Shown: positions 16,521 to 25,440, counted from the stretch's first letter. The stretch is 64,000 bases of DNA from Candidatus Cottocaccamicrobium excrementipullorum (GCA_018713255.1 DVFL01000014.1:1-64000), one strand, 5' to 3'. The notes: generated from the letters alone by a model not told the origin. Numbers and translations are program-made.

Positions 16521-18257
16521 ATGAATGACAGCATCATGAGACAGTACGAACGTTGGGTGAGGGAAGCATCAGAAGATCCGAAAATTGCAGAAGAACTGAG
16601 GGCTTTGGCCGGGAAAGAAGAGGAGATCAACGACAGGTTTTACCGGGACCTGGCATTCGGCACCGGAGGACTTCGAGGCGTGATGGGGGCGGGCACCAAC
16701 CGGATGAACATTTACACCGTGGCCAAGGCTTCCCAGGGACTGGCGGATTATGTGAGGAACCAGTCAGGCTGCGGGGGGACAGGGCCTGAGGGAACACCGT
16801 CTGAAGGAACAGAGGTCAGAATCGCTGTTTCTTATGACAGCCGGCTGAACTCCGCCCAGTTTGCCAGGAAAGCCTGCCAGGTGTTTGCGGCCAACGGCAT
16901 TGAGGCTTATCTATTTCCCAGGCTCATGCCCACCCCCTGCCTTTCTTTTGCGGTGCGCAGCCTTCAATGCAGCGCCGGCGTGATGATCACTGCTTCCCAC
17001 AATCCCTCAAAATACAATGGATACAAGGTGTATGGCCCGGACGGATGCCAGATTACCACCAGGGCGGCAAAGGCTATTCTGGAAGAAATCCAGAAGCTGG
17101 ACCTGTTTCAGGATATCCGCCAGATGGACTTCGAAGCGGGAATCCAGAAGGGCATGATCCGCCGCATCCCGGAAGAGATTTACCGGGACTATGTGGAGGC
17201 GGTGAAAAGCCAGTCTGTCCTTTACGGAAAGCAAGTTGACCGGAGCGCAGCCATTGTGTACTCTCCCTTAAACGGCACCGGACTTCAGCCGGTGATGGAT
17301 ACCCTTAAAGAGGCAGGATATACCAATGTTTCCGTAGTAAAAGAACAGGAAAAACCTGACGGCGCATTCCCCACCTGCCCTTATCCGAATCCAGAAATTC
17401 CAGAGGCTATGGAGCTGGGAATCCAGGAGGCGAAAAGGCTGGGGGCGGAGCTGTTTCTGGCCACCGACCCGGACTGCGACCGGGTGGGAGCGGCAGTGAA
17501 AAACCACCAGGGAGAATATACCCTTCTTTCCGGCAATGAAACGGGGATGCTTCTTCTTGATTATCTCTGCGCCCGCCGCCAGGAAGCCGGAACCATGCCT
17601 GAGGATCCGGTGTGCATGAAAACCATTGTGACCATTGATATGGCGGAGCGGATCGCGGCCCACTATGGAGTCAGAACCATTAATGTGCTTACCGGATTTA
17701 AATACATCGGAGAGCAGATCGGACTTCTGGAGGCAGAGGGCAAGGAAGATTCCTTTGTGTTCGGCCTGGAGGAAAGCTATGGTTACCTGTCCGGAACTTA
17801 TGTGCGGGATAAAGACGGAGTGAACGCCGTATTCCTGGTCTGCGAGATGTTTGCCTATTATAAAACCCAAGGAATCAGCCTTTTAGACCGGCTTGAGGAG
17901 CTGTACCGTCAGTACGGATACTGCCTCAACACCCTTCATTCCTACGAATTCCAGGGCCAGGCCGGGGCGGCTAAGATGGAAAAAATCATGGAGCGCTTCA
18001 GAGGCGGAATGAAACAGATCGGCAAAAAGCCGGTGAAGACCTGCCTGGATTATGCCCAGGGCCTGGATGGACTCCCAAAGTCCAATGTTCTGAAATTTCT
18101 GCTGGAGGATCACTGCTCTGTGGTGATCCGGCCCTCAGGAACAGAGCCGAAGATGAAGGTTTACTTCTCTGTCAGCGCCAAAGATCGGGAGATGGCAGCG
18201 GAAGCGGAGCGGGAAATGGCGAAGGATGTGGAAGAGATGGTGGATGGGGCGGAATAA
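16521..18257 (+). CDS. Alpha-D-phosphohexomutase (phosphogluco/phosphomannomutase)
   Basis: 578 residues, the length of PgcA/Pgm-type enzymes. It has the active-site Ser loop ITASHNPSKYNGYKVYG, the metal loop ATDPDCDRVGAAV, the sugar-specificity loop GLEESYGYL, and the phosphate-binding RPSGTEPKMKVYF. It interconverts hexose-6-phosphate and hexose-1-phosphate. Its place behind manC makes mannose-1-phosphate supply for GDP-fucose the likely role, although glucose-phosphate use is equally compatible with the sequence. Last gene of the four-gene operon. Confidence 0.9.
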   Translation: MNDSIMRQYERWVREASEDPKIAEELRALAGKEEEINDRFYRDLAFGTGGLRGVMGAGTNRMNIYTVAKASQGLADYVRNQSGCGGTGPEGTPSEGTEVRIAVSYDSRLNSAQFARKACQVFAANGIEAYLFPRLMPTPCLSFAVRSLQCSAGVMITASHNPSKYNGYKVYGPDGCQITTRAAKAILEEIQKLDLFQDIRQMDFEAGIQKGMIRRIPEEIYRDYVEAVKSQSVLYGKQVDRSAAIVYSPLNGTGLQPVMDTLKEAGYTNVSVVKEQEKPDGAFPTCPYPNPEIPEAMELGIQEAKRLGAELFLATDPDCDRVGAAVKNHQGEYTLLSGNETGMLLLDYLCARRQEAGTMPEDPVCMKTIVTIDMAERIAAHYGVRTINVLTGFKYIGEQIGLLEAEGKEDSFVFGLEESYGYLSGTYVRDKDGVNAVFLVCEMFAYYKTQGISLLDRLEELYRQYGYCLNTLHSYEFQGQAGAAKMEKIMERFRGGMKQIGKKPVKTCLDYAQGLDGLPKSNVLKFLLEDHCSVVIRPSGTEPKMKVYFSVSAKDREMAAEAEREMAKDVEEMVDGAE

Positions 18258-18281
18258 GAACTGAACAGGAAAATATCCGCC

Positions 18282-18310
18282 TTGCAACAGAAATATACGT
18301 ATGATATAAT
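18282..18310 (+). promoter_or_regulatory. Sigma-A promoter upstream of the HD-MBL gene
   Basis: TTGCAA and TATAAT are separated by 17 bases. It lies 149 bases before the next start codon, with a hairpin terminator-like element in between. Confidence 0.75.
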
Positions 18311-18385
18311 CTAGCTGCGATTGAAGAATATACGCCCTTTTCTGAAGCCGGCAGAATGGGATTGTATTAATCATTTAGAGGACAG

Positions 18386-18416
18386 AAAAAGGGGGCCTGA
18401 CATTGGCTCCCTTTTT
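18386..18416 (+). terminator. Terminator/attenuator-like hairpin in the leader
   Basis: AAAAAGGGGGCC pairs over 12 bp with GGCTCCCTTTTT (one G-U) around TGACATT. The T-run forms the 3' arm. It lies downstream of the promoter at 18282 and upstream of the HD-MBL gene. It can end readthrough from the phosphohexomutase, attenuate the next gene, or end a short RNA of about 100 nt. Confidence 0.7.
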
Positions 18417-18458
18417 CCGTATGATGACAGATAGACTGCGATAGCTGGAGGACTGAAC

Positions 18459-19703
18459 ATGAACTTAGAACAATATTTTGAAATCATGCACCTGGCGGAA
18501 AAGATGAAAAATAACACAAGGCATTCCTGGACTTCCCAGGGCAGGCATGAGAGCGTGGCGGAACATAGCTGGCGCCTCGGGATCATGGCCTATTTTATGA
18601 AGGATTCTTTTCCGGCGATGAATATGGATAAAGTTATTCTCATGTGCTTGTTTCATGATATGGGTGAGGCCTTCACCGGAGATATTCCTGCCTTCGTCAA
18701 AACGGAGAAGGACAGCTGTGTGGAAGAGGACAGAATAGAGGAGTGGCTTCATACCCTTCCAGAACCTTATGGCAGAGAGCTTAAGGACTTATTTCATGAA
18801 ATGAAAGCCCAGGAGACAGAGGAAGCTAAGCTGTACAAGGCTTTGGATAAAATGGAAGCAGTGATCCAGCACAATGAGGCGGATATCCGCACGTGGCTTC
18901 CTCTGGAGTACGACCTTCAGCTGACTTACGGGAAGAAGGAAACAGAATTTTCGGAAGTGACAAGAAGGCTGAAAGAATATGTGGATCAGGACACAAGGCA
19001 GAAAATTCAAAATGCCCGGACAGCAGGCTATGTGAAGGAAGAAGTTCAACCCCTTACCGATGATTCATGGGGGCAAGACCAGATGCAAATAATCCGGCTT
19101 GTGCTGGGAGCCTGCTTTACTAACTGTTATCTGGTATATCATCCGCGGACCAGGAACTGTATGATTATTGATCCGGCAGATGAAGGGGAGAAGATTATTT
19201 CCTGTATTGAAAAGAACCATCTCCATCCTGTATACATCGTGATCACCCATGGACATACGGATCATGTTCTGGCAGCGGCAGAGCTGGCAGAGCGATACCA
19301 TGCATTGGTGGCGGTGAGCAAAATTGATGCATGGAGACTGATGGATGAGGATCTGATCAATGACCGCCCTTATGTAGATAAACCGTATCGGCCGGTGCAT
19401 CCCTCCATTTTATTGAGCGAAGGGGATGAATTATGGCTGGATGACATTCGGTTCACCATCATGATTTTACCCGGTCATACGCCAGGTTCCATGGCCCTTC
19501 GCACGGATCAGGGGATTTTTACCGGGGATACCATGCTGGCAGGAGGCCATGGAAAAACCAGTCTTTATGGCGGCGATGAAGAGGCGATGAAGAAATCTAT
19601 CCAGCGATTAAAAGAGCTGGATGGGGATTACCGGATTTATCCCGGACATAAGGAAATGACTACCTTGGAGGCAGAACGCAAGAAATCCCCTTCCATTTCC
19701 TGA
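18459..19703 (+). CDS. HD-domain nucleotidase fused to metallo-beta-lactamase hydrolase
   Basis: 414 residues in one uninterrupted frame. Residues 1-190 are an HD-domain protein of the YfbR/HDDC2 type, with AEHSWRLG, FHDMGEAFTGDIP and a later ALDKMEAVIQHNE; relatives are deoxynucleoside 5'-monophosphatases. Residues from about 220 are a glyoxalase II-like metallo-beta-lactamase with all ligands: THGHTDH, LPGHTPGS, FTGDTM and YPGHKEM. Either half is complete and full size, so both could be active. The start follows GGAGGACTGAAC. It has its own promoter and leader hairpin. The joint substrate is unknown; the fusion suggests nucleotide or detoxification metabolism. Confidence 0.85.
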   Translation: MNLEQYFEIMHLAEKMKNNTRHSWTSQGRHESVAEHSWRLGIMAYFMKDSFPAMNMDKVILMCLFHDMGEAFTGDIPAFVKTEKDSCVEEDRIEEWLHTLPEPYGRELKDLFHEMKAQETEEAKLYKALDKMEAVIQHNEADIRTWLPLEYDLQLTYGKKETEFSEVTRRLKEYVDQDTRQKIQNARTAGYVKEEVQPLTDDSWGQDQMQIIRLVLGACFTNCYLVYHPRTRNCMIIDPADEGEKIISCIEKNHLHPVYIVITHGHTDHVLAAAELAERYHALVAVSKIDAWRLMDEDLINDRPYVDKPYRPVHPSILLSEGDELWLDDIRFTIMILPGHTPGSMALRTDQGIFTGDTMLAGGHGKTSLYGGDEEAMKKSIQRLKELDGDYRIYPGHKEMTTLEAERKKSPSIS

Positions 19704-19761
19704 CAAATGTGGTATGATAAACTTATCGTGAAGAGAATACGCAAAAAGGAGGACATTCATC

Positions 19762-20925
19762 ATGAATAATTTCAAGTATTCCATTCCCACTACCATTTAT
19801 TTTGGCAAGGATCAGTTAGGCCATCTTTCTGAGCTGAAGGAAAGGGGCAGCAAAGTGCTTTTGGTTTACGGAGGCGGAAGCATTAAGCGGAGCGGCCTCT
19901 ATGATGCTGCCATGAAGGTTTTGCAGGAGGCGGGATTAACGGTAACGGAGCTTTCCGGTGTTGAGCCTAACCCTAGAATTGAGTCGGTGCGGAAAGGCGT
20001 GGAGCTGTGCAAGGCTGATGCCATCGAGATGGTGCTGGCCATAGGCGGAGGTTCGGTGATTGACTGCGCCAAGGTGGTGGCGGCAGGAGCCTGCTACGAA
20101 GGAGACGCTTGGGATCTGGTGCTGGACGGCAGCAAGATTAAGGCTGCTCTTCCTGTATACTCTGTGCTTACCCTTTCAGCAACGGGAAGCGAGATGGATG
20201 AGTTCGCGGTTATCAGCGATATGACGAAAAACGAGAAGTGGGGAACGGGAAGCCCTCTGGTAAAGCCGGTAATGTCCATCCTGGATCCTACTTATACGTA
20301 TTCTGTTTCTAAGAAGCAGACGGCGGCAGGAACAGCAGATATGATGAGTCATACCTTTGAAAATTATTTTACGAATGTAAAGGGAGCAACGCTCCAGGGA
20401 CATTTGTGCGAGGCAGTATTAAAGACCTGCATCCAGTATGGTCCCATTGCGTTAAATGATCCGGAGAATTATGAGGCTCGGGCCAATCTGATGTGGGCGG
20501 GGAGCCTGGCGATTAATGGACTGTTAAGTGATGGTGCAGAGGTGGCATGGTGCGTGCATCCTATGGAGCATGAGCTTTCTGCCTTCTATGACATTACCCA
20601 TGGACAGGGACTGGCGATTCTTACCCCTGTATGGATGCGTTTTGTGCTGAAGAAAGATCCTTCGAAGACGGCTCAGCTGGCCGCTTACGGACGGAATGTA
20701 TGGGGATTGACAGGAGAGGACAAAACAGTGGCCGAAGAAGCCATTGACAAGACGGCAGAGTTCTTCTTTAAGACCATGGAGATGCCGGAAAATCTCCGGG
20801 CAGTGGGAATTACGGAAAAGACCCATTTTGAGGAGATGGCAGCTAAGGCAGAAGCAGGAAGCCATGGAAGCTTCGTTCCCTTGACTAAGGAAGATATTAT
20901 TTCAATTTTTGAGGCGGCTTTTTAA
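19762..20925 (+). CDS. Iron-containing alcohol dehydrogenase (butanol dehydrogenase-like)
   Basis: 387 residues, the usual length. NAD(P)-binding GGGSVIDCAKVVA and YGGGSIKRSGLYD place it in the BdhA/YqhD branch of the type III alcohol dehydrogenases. The metal ligands are Asp and His in GTADMMSHTFENYF and His residues in VHPMEHELSAFYDITHGQG. It reduces aldehydes to alcohols with NAD(P)H in the cytosol, a typical fermentative or aldehyde-detoxifying activity. Start after AAGGAGGACATTC. No terminator is obvious before the convergent AraC gene. Confidence 0.93.
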   Translation: MNNFKYSIPTTIYFGKDQLGHLSELKERGSKVLLVYGGGSIKRSGLYDAAMKVLQEAGLTVTELSGVEPNPRIESVRKGVELCKADAIEMVLAIGGGSVIDCAKVVAAGACYEGDAWDLVLDGSKIKAALPVYSVLTLSATGSEMDEFAVISDMTKNEKWGTGSPLVKPVMSILDPTYTYSVSKKQTAAGTADMMSHTFENYFTNVKGATLQGHLCEAVLKTCIQYGPIALNDPENYEARANLMWAGSLAINGLLSDGAEVAWCVHPMEHELSAFYDITHGQGLAILTPVWMRFVLKKDPSKTAQLAAYGRNVWGLTGEDKTVAEEAIDKTAEFFFKTMEMPENLRAVGITEKTHFEEMAAKAEAGSHGSFVPLTKEDIISIFEAAF

Positions 20926-20990
20926 AGGCCGGATGCCAGGCATTCAGTAAAATGTGAGAAGAGAAAACAAACCAGAAGAGCTGGAGATGC

Positions 20991-21866
20991 TTATGGACCC
21001 AGTCTCACCCCTTTCCGATACTGCGCCGGCGTAATCTGAAATGTATGTTTGAACACGTGAATAAAGCTGGACACGCTTTGGTATCCGCATTGCCGGGCGA
21101 TATCTTCTACAGAATCTTTCCCTGCCTTCAGTTTCTGGCAGGCTAAGTCCATGCGGCAGTTGGTGAGATGCTGGTGGAAGGACATCTGACAGATCTCTTT
21201 AAATTTCCGGTGGTAATAATATTTGCTGATGCCAAGCATTTTTCCCATGGATTCTAAGGTCAGTGCTTCTGCACAGTGCTCCTGGATATAGTGGCTGGAG
21301 AACAGGATTTCCTGGCGCAGATGGCTGCCTTCCGCCGGAGCAGCGGCGGAGACGGACTGGCCGGCACGGTCCATTTCTCTGGCGATCAAGGTAATCATCT
21401 TTAAAAATTCGGAGGCGATGAGAATATCCTGATATGCATCTTCTCCGTCATACAGGTCATAAATTGCAGAAAGACATTGACGGATGGCGGCGTAATGCTC
21501 CATGTTGGTGCGGACCACAAAGATGGAGGCTGTCGATTCCAGCAGGCCGTTAAAGGCCTGGAATTGGTGCAGCCATCCGGTGTCTACTAGCAGGGTGTAG
21601 TGGGAGCCTCCTTCCTGTCCGGGGAGGGGACCGACACAGTGCAAAACGCCGGAGCCAATAAAGAGAACTTCCTGGGCTTCAGCTACATAAGCGCCCTGCT
21701 CTCCGGTACACCGGTAGGGTTTCTGGAGGGGCAGGGTGATTTCCATGGCATTATGGTAATGCATGGGATAAGTATTGCGGTTTTTTGCAGAGAAAAACAG
21801 CTGAAAATGCTGGTTGACGGAATAGGTGACAAATTCGTAGCCGTTTACCACTTTATTTACTGCCAT
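20991..21866 (-). CDS. AraC-family transcriptional regulator with cupin domain
   Basis: 291 residues. An N-terminal cupin-like sugar-binding half (YPMHYHNAMEITLPLQ) is followed by a C-terminal AraC domain with two helix-turn-helix units (LESMGKMLGISKYYYHRKFKE and VEDIARQCGYQSVSSFIHVFK). Soluble, unlike the regulator of module A. It is divergent from SBP 2 and the GH43 genes, whose promoter carries phased repeats suitable as its operators. Start ATG after GAAAGGAAAC. Confidence 0.9.
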   Translation of the reverse strand: MAVNKVVNGYEFVTYSVNQHFQLFFSAKNRNTYPMHYHNAMEITLPLQKPYRCTGEQGAYVAEAQEVLFIGSGVLHCVGPLPGQEGGSHYTLLVDTGWLHQFQAFNGLLESTASIFVVRTNMEHYAAIRQCLSAIYDLYDGEDAYQDILIASEFLKMITLIAREMDRAGQSVSAAAPAEGSHLRQEILFSSHYIQEHCAEALTLESMGKMLGISKYYYHRKFKEICQMSFHQHLTNCRMDLACQKLKAGKDSVEDIARQCGYQSVSSFIHVFKHTFQITPAQYRKGVRLGP

Positions 21867-21941
21867 AATGTTTCCTTTCTTTTTATTCAGGCTGTTTTGA
21901 TTAGCTCTTCTTGAAAAAATTTTTCAGCAAACTGTTGTATC

Positions 21942-21981
21942 ATCTCAGGGCGGCAAGATCCTTGTGCCCTGAGATTTTTTT
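21942..21981 (+). terminator. Strong terminator in the AraC/SBP divergent region
   Basis: ATCTCAGGGC pairs perfectly with GCCCTGAGAT. An inner CAAG-ATC-CTTG stem caps it, and seven T follow on the + strand. No + strand gene ends nearby (the last stops at 20925), so it either insulates the divergent promoters, ends an antisense transcript, or ends a short RNA begun between 21867 and 21940. Confidence 0.85.
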
Positions 21982-21992
21982 GCTTTAATCAT

Positions 21993-22043
21993 AGCAAAAA
22001 TCAGAAAAAAGAGCAATATTCAACAATCAATCAGCAAGATTAA
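21993..22043. promoter_or_regulatory. Phased direct repeats, candidate AraC operators (module B)
   Basis: AGCAAAAATCA (21993), AGCAATATTCA (22012) and AGCAAGATTAA (22033) are direct repeats 19 and 21 bases apart. The last ends 3 bases before the -35 of the SBP 2 promoter, the place expected for an AraC activator touching RNA polymerase. Confidence 0.6.
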
Positions 22044-22046
22044 AAA

Positions 22047-22075
22047 TTGAAGAAAAAATGGGGAAATTCTATAAT
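22047..22075 (+). promoter_or_regulatory. Sigma-A promoter of the SBP 2-GH43 operon
   Basis: TTGAAG and TATAAT are separated by 17 bases. The 5' leader would be about 80 bases before the SBP start. Confidence 0.75.
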
Positions 22076-22163
22076 AAAACCATCACAGACAAGCAGACGC
22101 CTCGAGGAAATCTGAACTGTCATAACCAGCATTTTAATGAAGTAAAAAGAGGGAGTTATTCTT

Positions 22164-23789
22164 ATGAGAAAGAAAAAATATGCTGCCAGAGTCATGGCGG
22201 CGGTATTGGCGGGAGTTATGGTGCTGCCGGGCTGCGGCGGCCAGTCATCAGGTGAGACAGATGCAGCGGGGACTGCAGCAGAAGGAGTTAAAGAGCCAGG
22301 AGGAGAAACTCAGGATCAAGGAGAGACTGGGACAAGTGAGCAGGCGGAAAATTCAGCTGAAGAGACAGTGGAAAAGCCGGAGAAAATTACCTTTATGGTA
22401 GACGGAACTTTGGTTAGCAAGGCCAATGGCCAGGATGAATGGGTGAAGCGCTGGGAAGAGCTGACAGGAATCGAGCTGGAGATCATTCAGCCGGATCACA
22501 CGGCTTATTATGATGTCCTGGGGCAGACCATTGCCAGCGGGCCGGAAAACTGGCCGGATGTGCTGATCACCACTTCCCAGTATTATACCAATTACGCCAA
22601 AGAAGGGGTTTTATGGGATATGACCCAGGCCTGGGAGAATTCTTCGGTGAAAAAGTCTGGAAGAATCGTGAATGAAAACGTGGTGGACAGCTTGTATATT
22701 GATGATCATCTTTACGGCCTTGCAACGGGTCCAGGGATGGGATGCATTACTTATATTAAGAAGCAATGGCTGGATAATGTGGGCCTTGATGTCCCCACCA
22801 ACTATGAGGAATATCTGGAGGTCCTGGATGCTTTTACCAACGGAGATCCAGATAGAAATGGAGTGGATGGAGATACCTTCGGCGTATCTGCTGCAGGCTT
22901 TATTAATGCAGAGGCGCCATACATTCAGTATCTGCCGGAGTTCTGGCAGGATGCTTATCCCACCTTCTATCAGAAGGAGGACGGAACCTGGGTGGATGGA
23001 TTCACGGAAGACAGCATGAAAGAGGCCATTGTGCGGTTAAAGGAGGCCTATGATGCCGGGTATATTGAAAAGGAAACTTTAACCAACGCTACTTCCGACT
23101 GCCGGAATAAATTCCTGGAGGATAAGTTCGGCGTGTTTACTTACTGGCCAGGTTCATGGCAGAAGCGGCTGACTGAGGGACTGGAAGCCAACGGCCATGA
23201 CGGGGAGCTGATTCCCATTGCTCCTATTGCAGAAGTAGGCGCTTACATCGACCGGACGCCGGTGGCCCTGTGCATTACCAGCGCCTGCGATAACCCAGAA
23301 GGCGTGTTTAAATATTTCCTGGAAACCGCTCTGGATGGCGGAGAGGTTCAGGAGCTGTGGACCTATGGCGTGGAAGGAGTTCATTGGTCTACGGCGGCGG
23401 AAGAGGTCTGCGGAGTGCAGTATGAGGAAGGTCAGTTCCATATGCTGGAAAGCCGCGAGGCGCCGGGAACCCAGTATACCAAGGCATTTTTTGCCGGAGA
23501 CAATCCTCTCGCCCGGTTCGAAGAGGGAAAGGATAAGGGAGCAGGTTCCTTTGATCCCATGATTTTGGAGAGCAATGAATTGTTTAATGCCAACAGCCGT
23601 CCTGCGCAGCTTCCGGTTTCCACTGATGAGATGGCTCAGTATAACGGAGATTTAACTACCCTGAAATATTCCATTATTGCAGACTGCATTACCCAGGGAA
23701 TTTCCGTGGAAGAGGGAATGAAGCGTTTTGAAGAGGAAGGCGGAGCAGAATGGTCCAAGCTGATTTTGGATTCTCTCAACCAGCAGTAA
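22164..23789 (+). CDS. Extracellular solute-binding lipoprotein, LplA-like (SBP 2)
   Basis: 541 residues with a signal peptide and lipobox VLPGCG, an acidic Gly/Glu/Thr linker, then a family 1 sugar-binding fold. It is a close paralogue of SBP 1, sharing long identical stretches such as GPENWPDV and GVEGVHWSTAAE. Its calcium-loop-like segment is DPDRNGVDGD. It starts the operon with two GH43 genes, which points to xylo- or arabino-oligosaccharide capture. No permease or ATPase gene is nearby, so it must rely on components encoded elsewhere. Confidence 0.9.
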   Translation: MRKKKYAARVMAAVLAGVMVLPGCGGQSSGETDAAGTAAEGVKEPGGETQDQGETGTSEQAENSAEETVEKPEKITFMVDGTLVSKANGQDEWVKRWEELTGIELEIIQPDHTAYYDVLGQTIASGPENWPDVLITTSQYYTNYAKEGVLWDMTQAWENSSVKKSGRIVNENVVDSLYIDDHLYGLATGPGMGCITYIKKQWLDNVGLDVPTNYEEYLEVLDAFTNGDPDRNGVDGDTFGVSAAGFINAEAPYIQYLPEFWQDAYPTFYQKEDGTWVDGFTEDSMKEAIVRLKEAYDAGYIEKETLTNATSDCRNKFLEDKFGVFTYWPGSWQKRLTEGLEANGHDGELIPIAPIAEVGAYIDRTPVALCITSACDNPEGVFKYFLETALDGGEVQELWTYGVEGVHWSTAAEEVCGVQYEEGQFHMLESREAPGTQYTKAFFAGDNPLARFEEGKDKGAGSFDPMILESNELFNANSRPAQLPVSTDEMAQYNGDLTTLKYSIIADCITQGISVEEGMKRFEEEGGAEWSKLILDSLNQQ

Positions 23790-23847
23790 GCCTTTCCTTC
23801 TGGTTCTGAACTGCAAAGTGATTCCATTAAACAGAGGAGAGACAATC

Positions 23848-25440
23848 ATGATTACCATCACGAATCCTGTTCTTACTGGATTTCATCCGGATCCTTCTAT
23901 GATTTGCGTAGGAGAAGATTACTATATTGCCGTATCCACCTTTGAGTGGTTTCCGGGAGTGGAAATTTACCATTCCCGGAATTTAAGGGACTGGGAATTG
24001 GCGGCAAGACCTTTGGAGAGAACCTCCCAGCTGAATATGGCTGGGGAGGCTTCCTCTAAGGGCGTTTGGGCGCCTTGCCTGTCCTGGTGGGAGGGAACCT
24101 TCTACCTGATTTATTCAGATATGAAAAATACCGGGGTCTTTTACGATGTGCACAATTACCTGGTGACGGCCACCGATATCCAGGGGCCGTGGTCGGAACC
24201 GGTGTATTTAAATTCCAGCGGCTTTGATCCCTCTTTGTTTCATGACCAGGATGGCCGAAAGTGGTTTGTGAACATGTACTCGGATTTCCGCACCTGGAAG
24301 ATCAGGTTTGCAGGCATTGTGCTGCAGGAATATTCAGAGAAGGAAAAACGGCTGGTAGGCCAGCCCAAAACGATTTTTCAGGGAACTGTGGCCAGAACCA
24401 CAGAGGGCCCCCATTTATATCAGAGAAATGGATGGTATTATCTGTTCTGCGCTGAAGGGGGTACAGGGGTTCGCCATCAGGAAACTGTATTAAGAAGCCG
24501 GAGCATTACCGGACCTTACGAATTAAGTCCTTTTACGCCATTGATCACCTCCTGGCCTTACGGGGAAAATCCCATAAAACGGGCCGGACATGGCAGTCTT
24601 GTGGAGGGAAATAACGGGGAGTGGTATCTGGCTCATCTCTGCGGAAGACCAGTGGAAGGCCGGCACTGTATTTTAGGAAGGGAAACGGCTATTCAGAAAG
24701 TAGTCTGGGAAAATGACTGGCCTAGACTTGCAGGGGGAACCAGCGAACCTCAGGCTCAGGTGCAGGTGAATTATCCGGATGCGCCCAGGTCTGAAGGGTA
24801 TTTTGGAAGCTGGAGAGATGATTTTTCCGGGAAGGAATGGGACCGGCATTTTCAGACCTTAAGGGTTCCCATGGGCCAAAAGGCTTCCCTGGAGGAACGG
24901 CCGGGCTGGCTTCGGATGTACGGCCGGGAATCTCTGGAATCTTTCTACGAGCAGAGCCTTCTGGGATTCAGACAGCAGCATTTTTATGTGGAAGCGGAAA
25001 CAAAGGTGGAGTTTCAGCCGGTAAGTCATCAGCAGATGGCCGGTCTCACGTATTTCTATAATGGAAGCTGTTTTTATTACCTTTACGTCACAAGGGATGA
25101 AGAAAAGGGACGGGTCCTTACCATAATGCGCAAGCTGCCGGAAGAATTTGACATGCCCATAGGGGTAGGAAGGAGTCTTCCTGAGGATGGACCGGTTTGG
25201 CTTCGCCTTACGGTGAAGGAAAAAGACGCACAGTTTTCTTATTCTCTGGACGGGCATGTTTATGAAAAGATTGGTCCGGTGCTGGATGCAAGAAAAATGT
25301 CAGATGAGGAAGGGCCGGGAAGATTTACCGGAGCGTTCTTCTGCATCTGCTGCCAGGATATTTCTGGGAGAAAGCAGGCTGCAGATTTTGATTTCGTGGA
25401 GTACCGAATACTGGATAATGAACAGGAAGAAAAATCATGA
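23848..25440 (+). CDS. GH43 glycosidase, beta-xylosidase/arabinofuranosidase type
   Basis: About 530 residues from ATG 23848 after GAGGAGAGAC; the track start at 23818 has no such site. The five-blade propeller N-terminus has the general base Asp in TGFHPDPSM, the second Asp in FDPSLFHDQDGRKW and the acid Glu in TTEGPHLYQRNGWYYL. The C-terminal 200 residues form the beta-sandwich typical of XynB-like GH43 enzymes. Cytoplasmic, so it acts on imported xylo- or arabino-oligosaccharides. It lies 58 bases downstream of SBP 2 and overlaps the next gene by ATGA. Confidence 0.92.
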   Translation: MITITNPVLTGFHPDPSMICVGEDYYIAVSTFEWFPGVEIYHSRNLRDWELAARPLERTSQLNMAGEASSKGVWAPCLSWWEGTFYLIYSDMKNTGVFYDVHNYLVTATDIQGPWSEPVYLNSSGFDPSLFHDQDGRKWFVNMYSDFRTWKIRFAGIVLQEYSEKEKRLVGQPKTIFQGTVARTTEGPHLYQRNGWYYLFCAEGGTGVRHQETVLRSRSITGPYELSPFTPLITSWPYGENPIKRAGHGSLVEGNNGEWYLAHLCGRPVEGRHCILGRETAIQKVVWENDWPRLAGGTSEPQAQVQVNYPDAPRSEGYFGSWRDDFSGKEWDRHFQTLRVPMGQKASLEERPGWLRMYGRESLESFYEQSLLGFRQQHFYVEAETKVEFQPVSHQQMAGLTYFYNGSCFYYLYVTRDEEKGRVLTIMRKLPEEFDMPIGVGRSLPEDGPVWLRLTVKEKDAQFSYSLDGHVYEKIGPVLDARKMSDEEGPGRFTGAFFCICCQDISGRKQAADFDFVEYRILDNEQEEKS

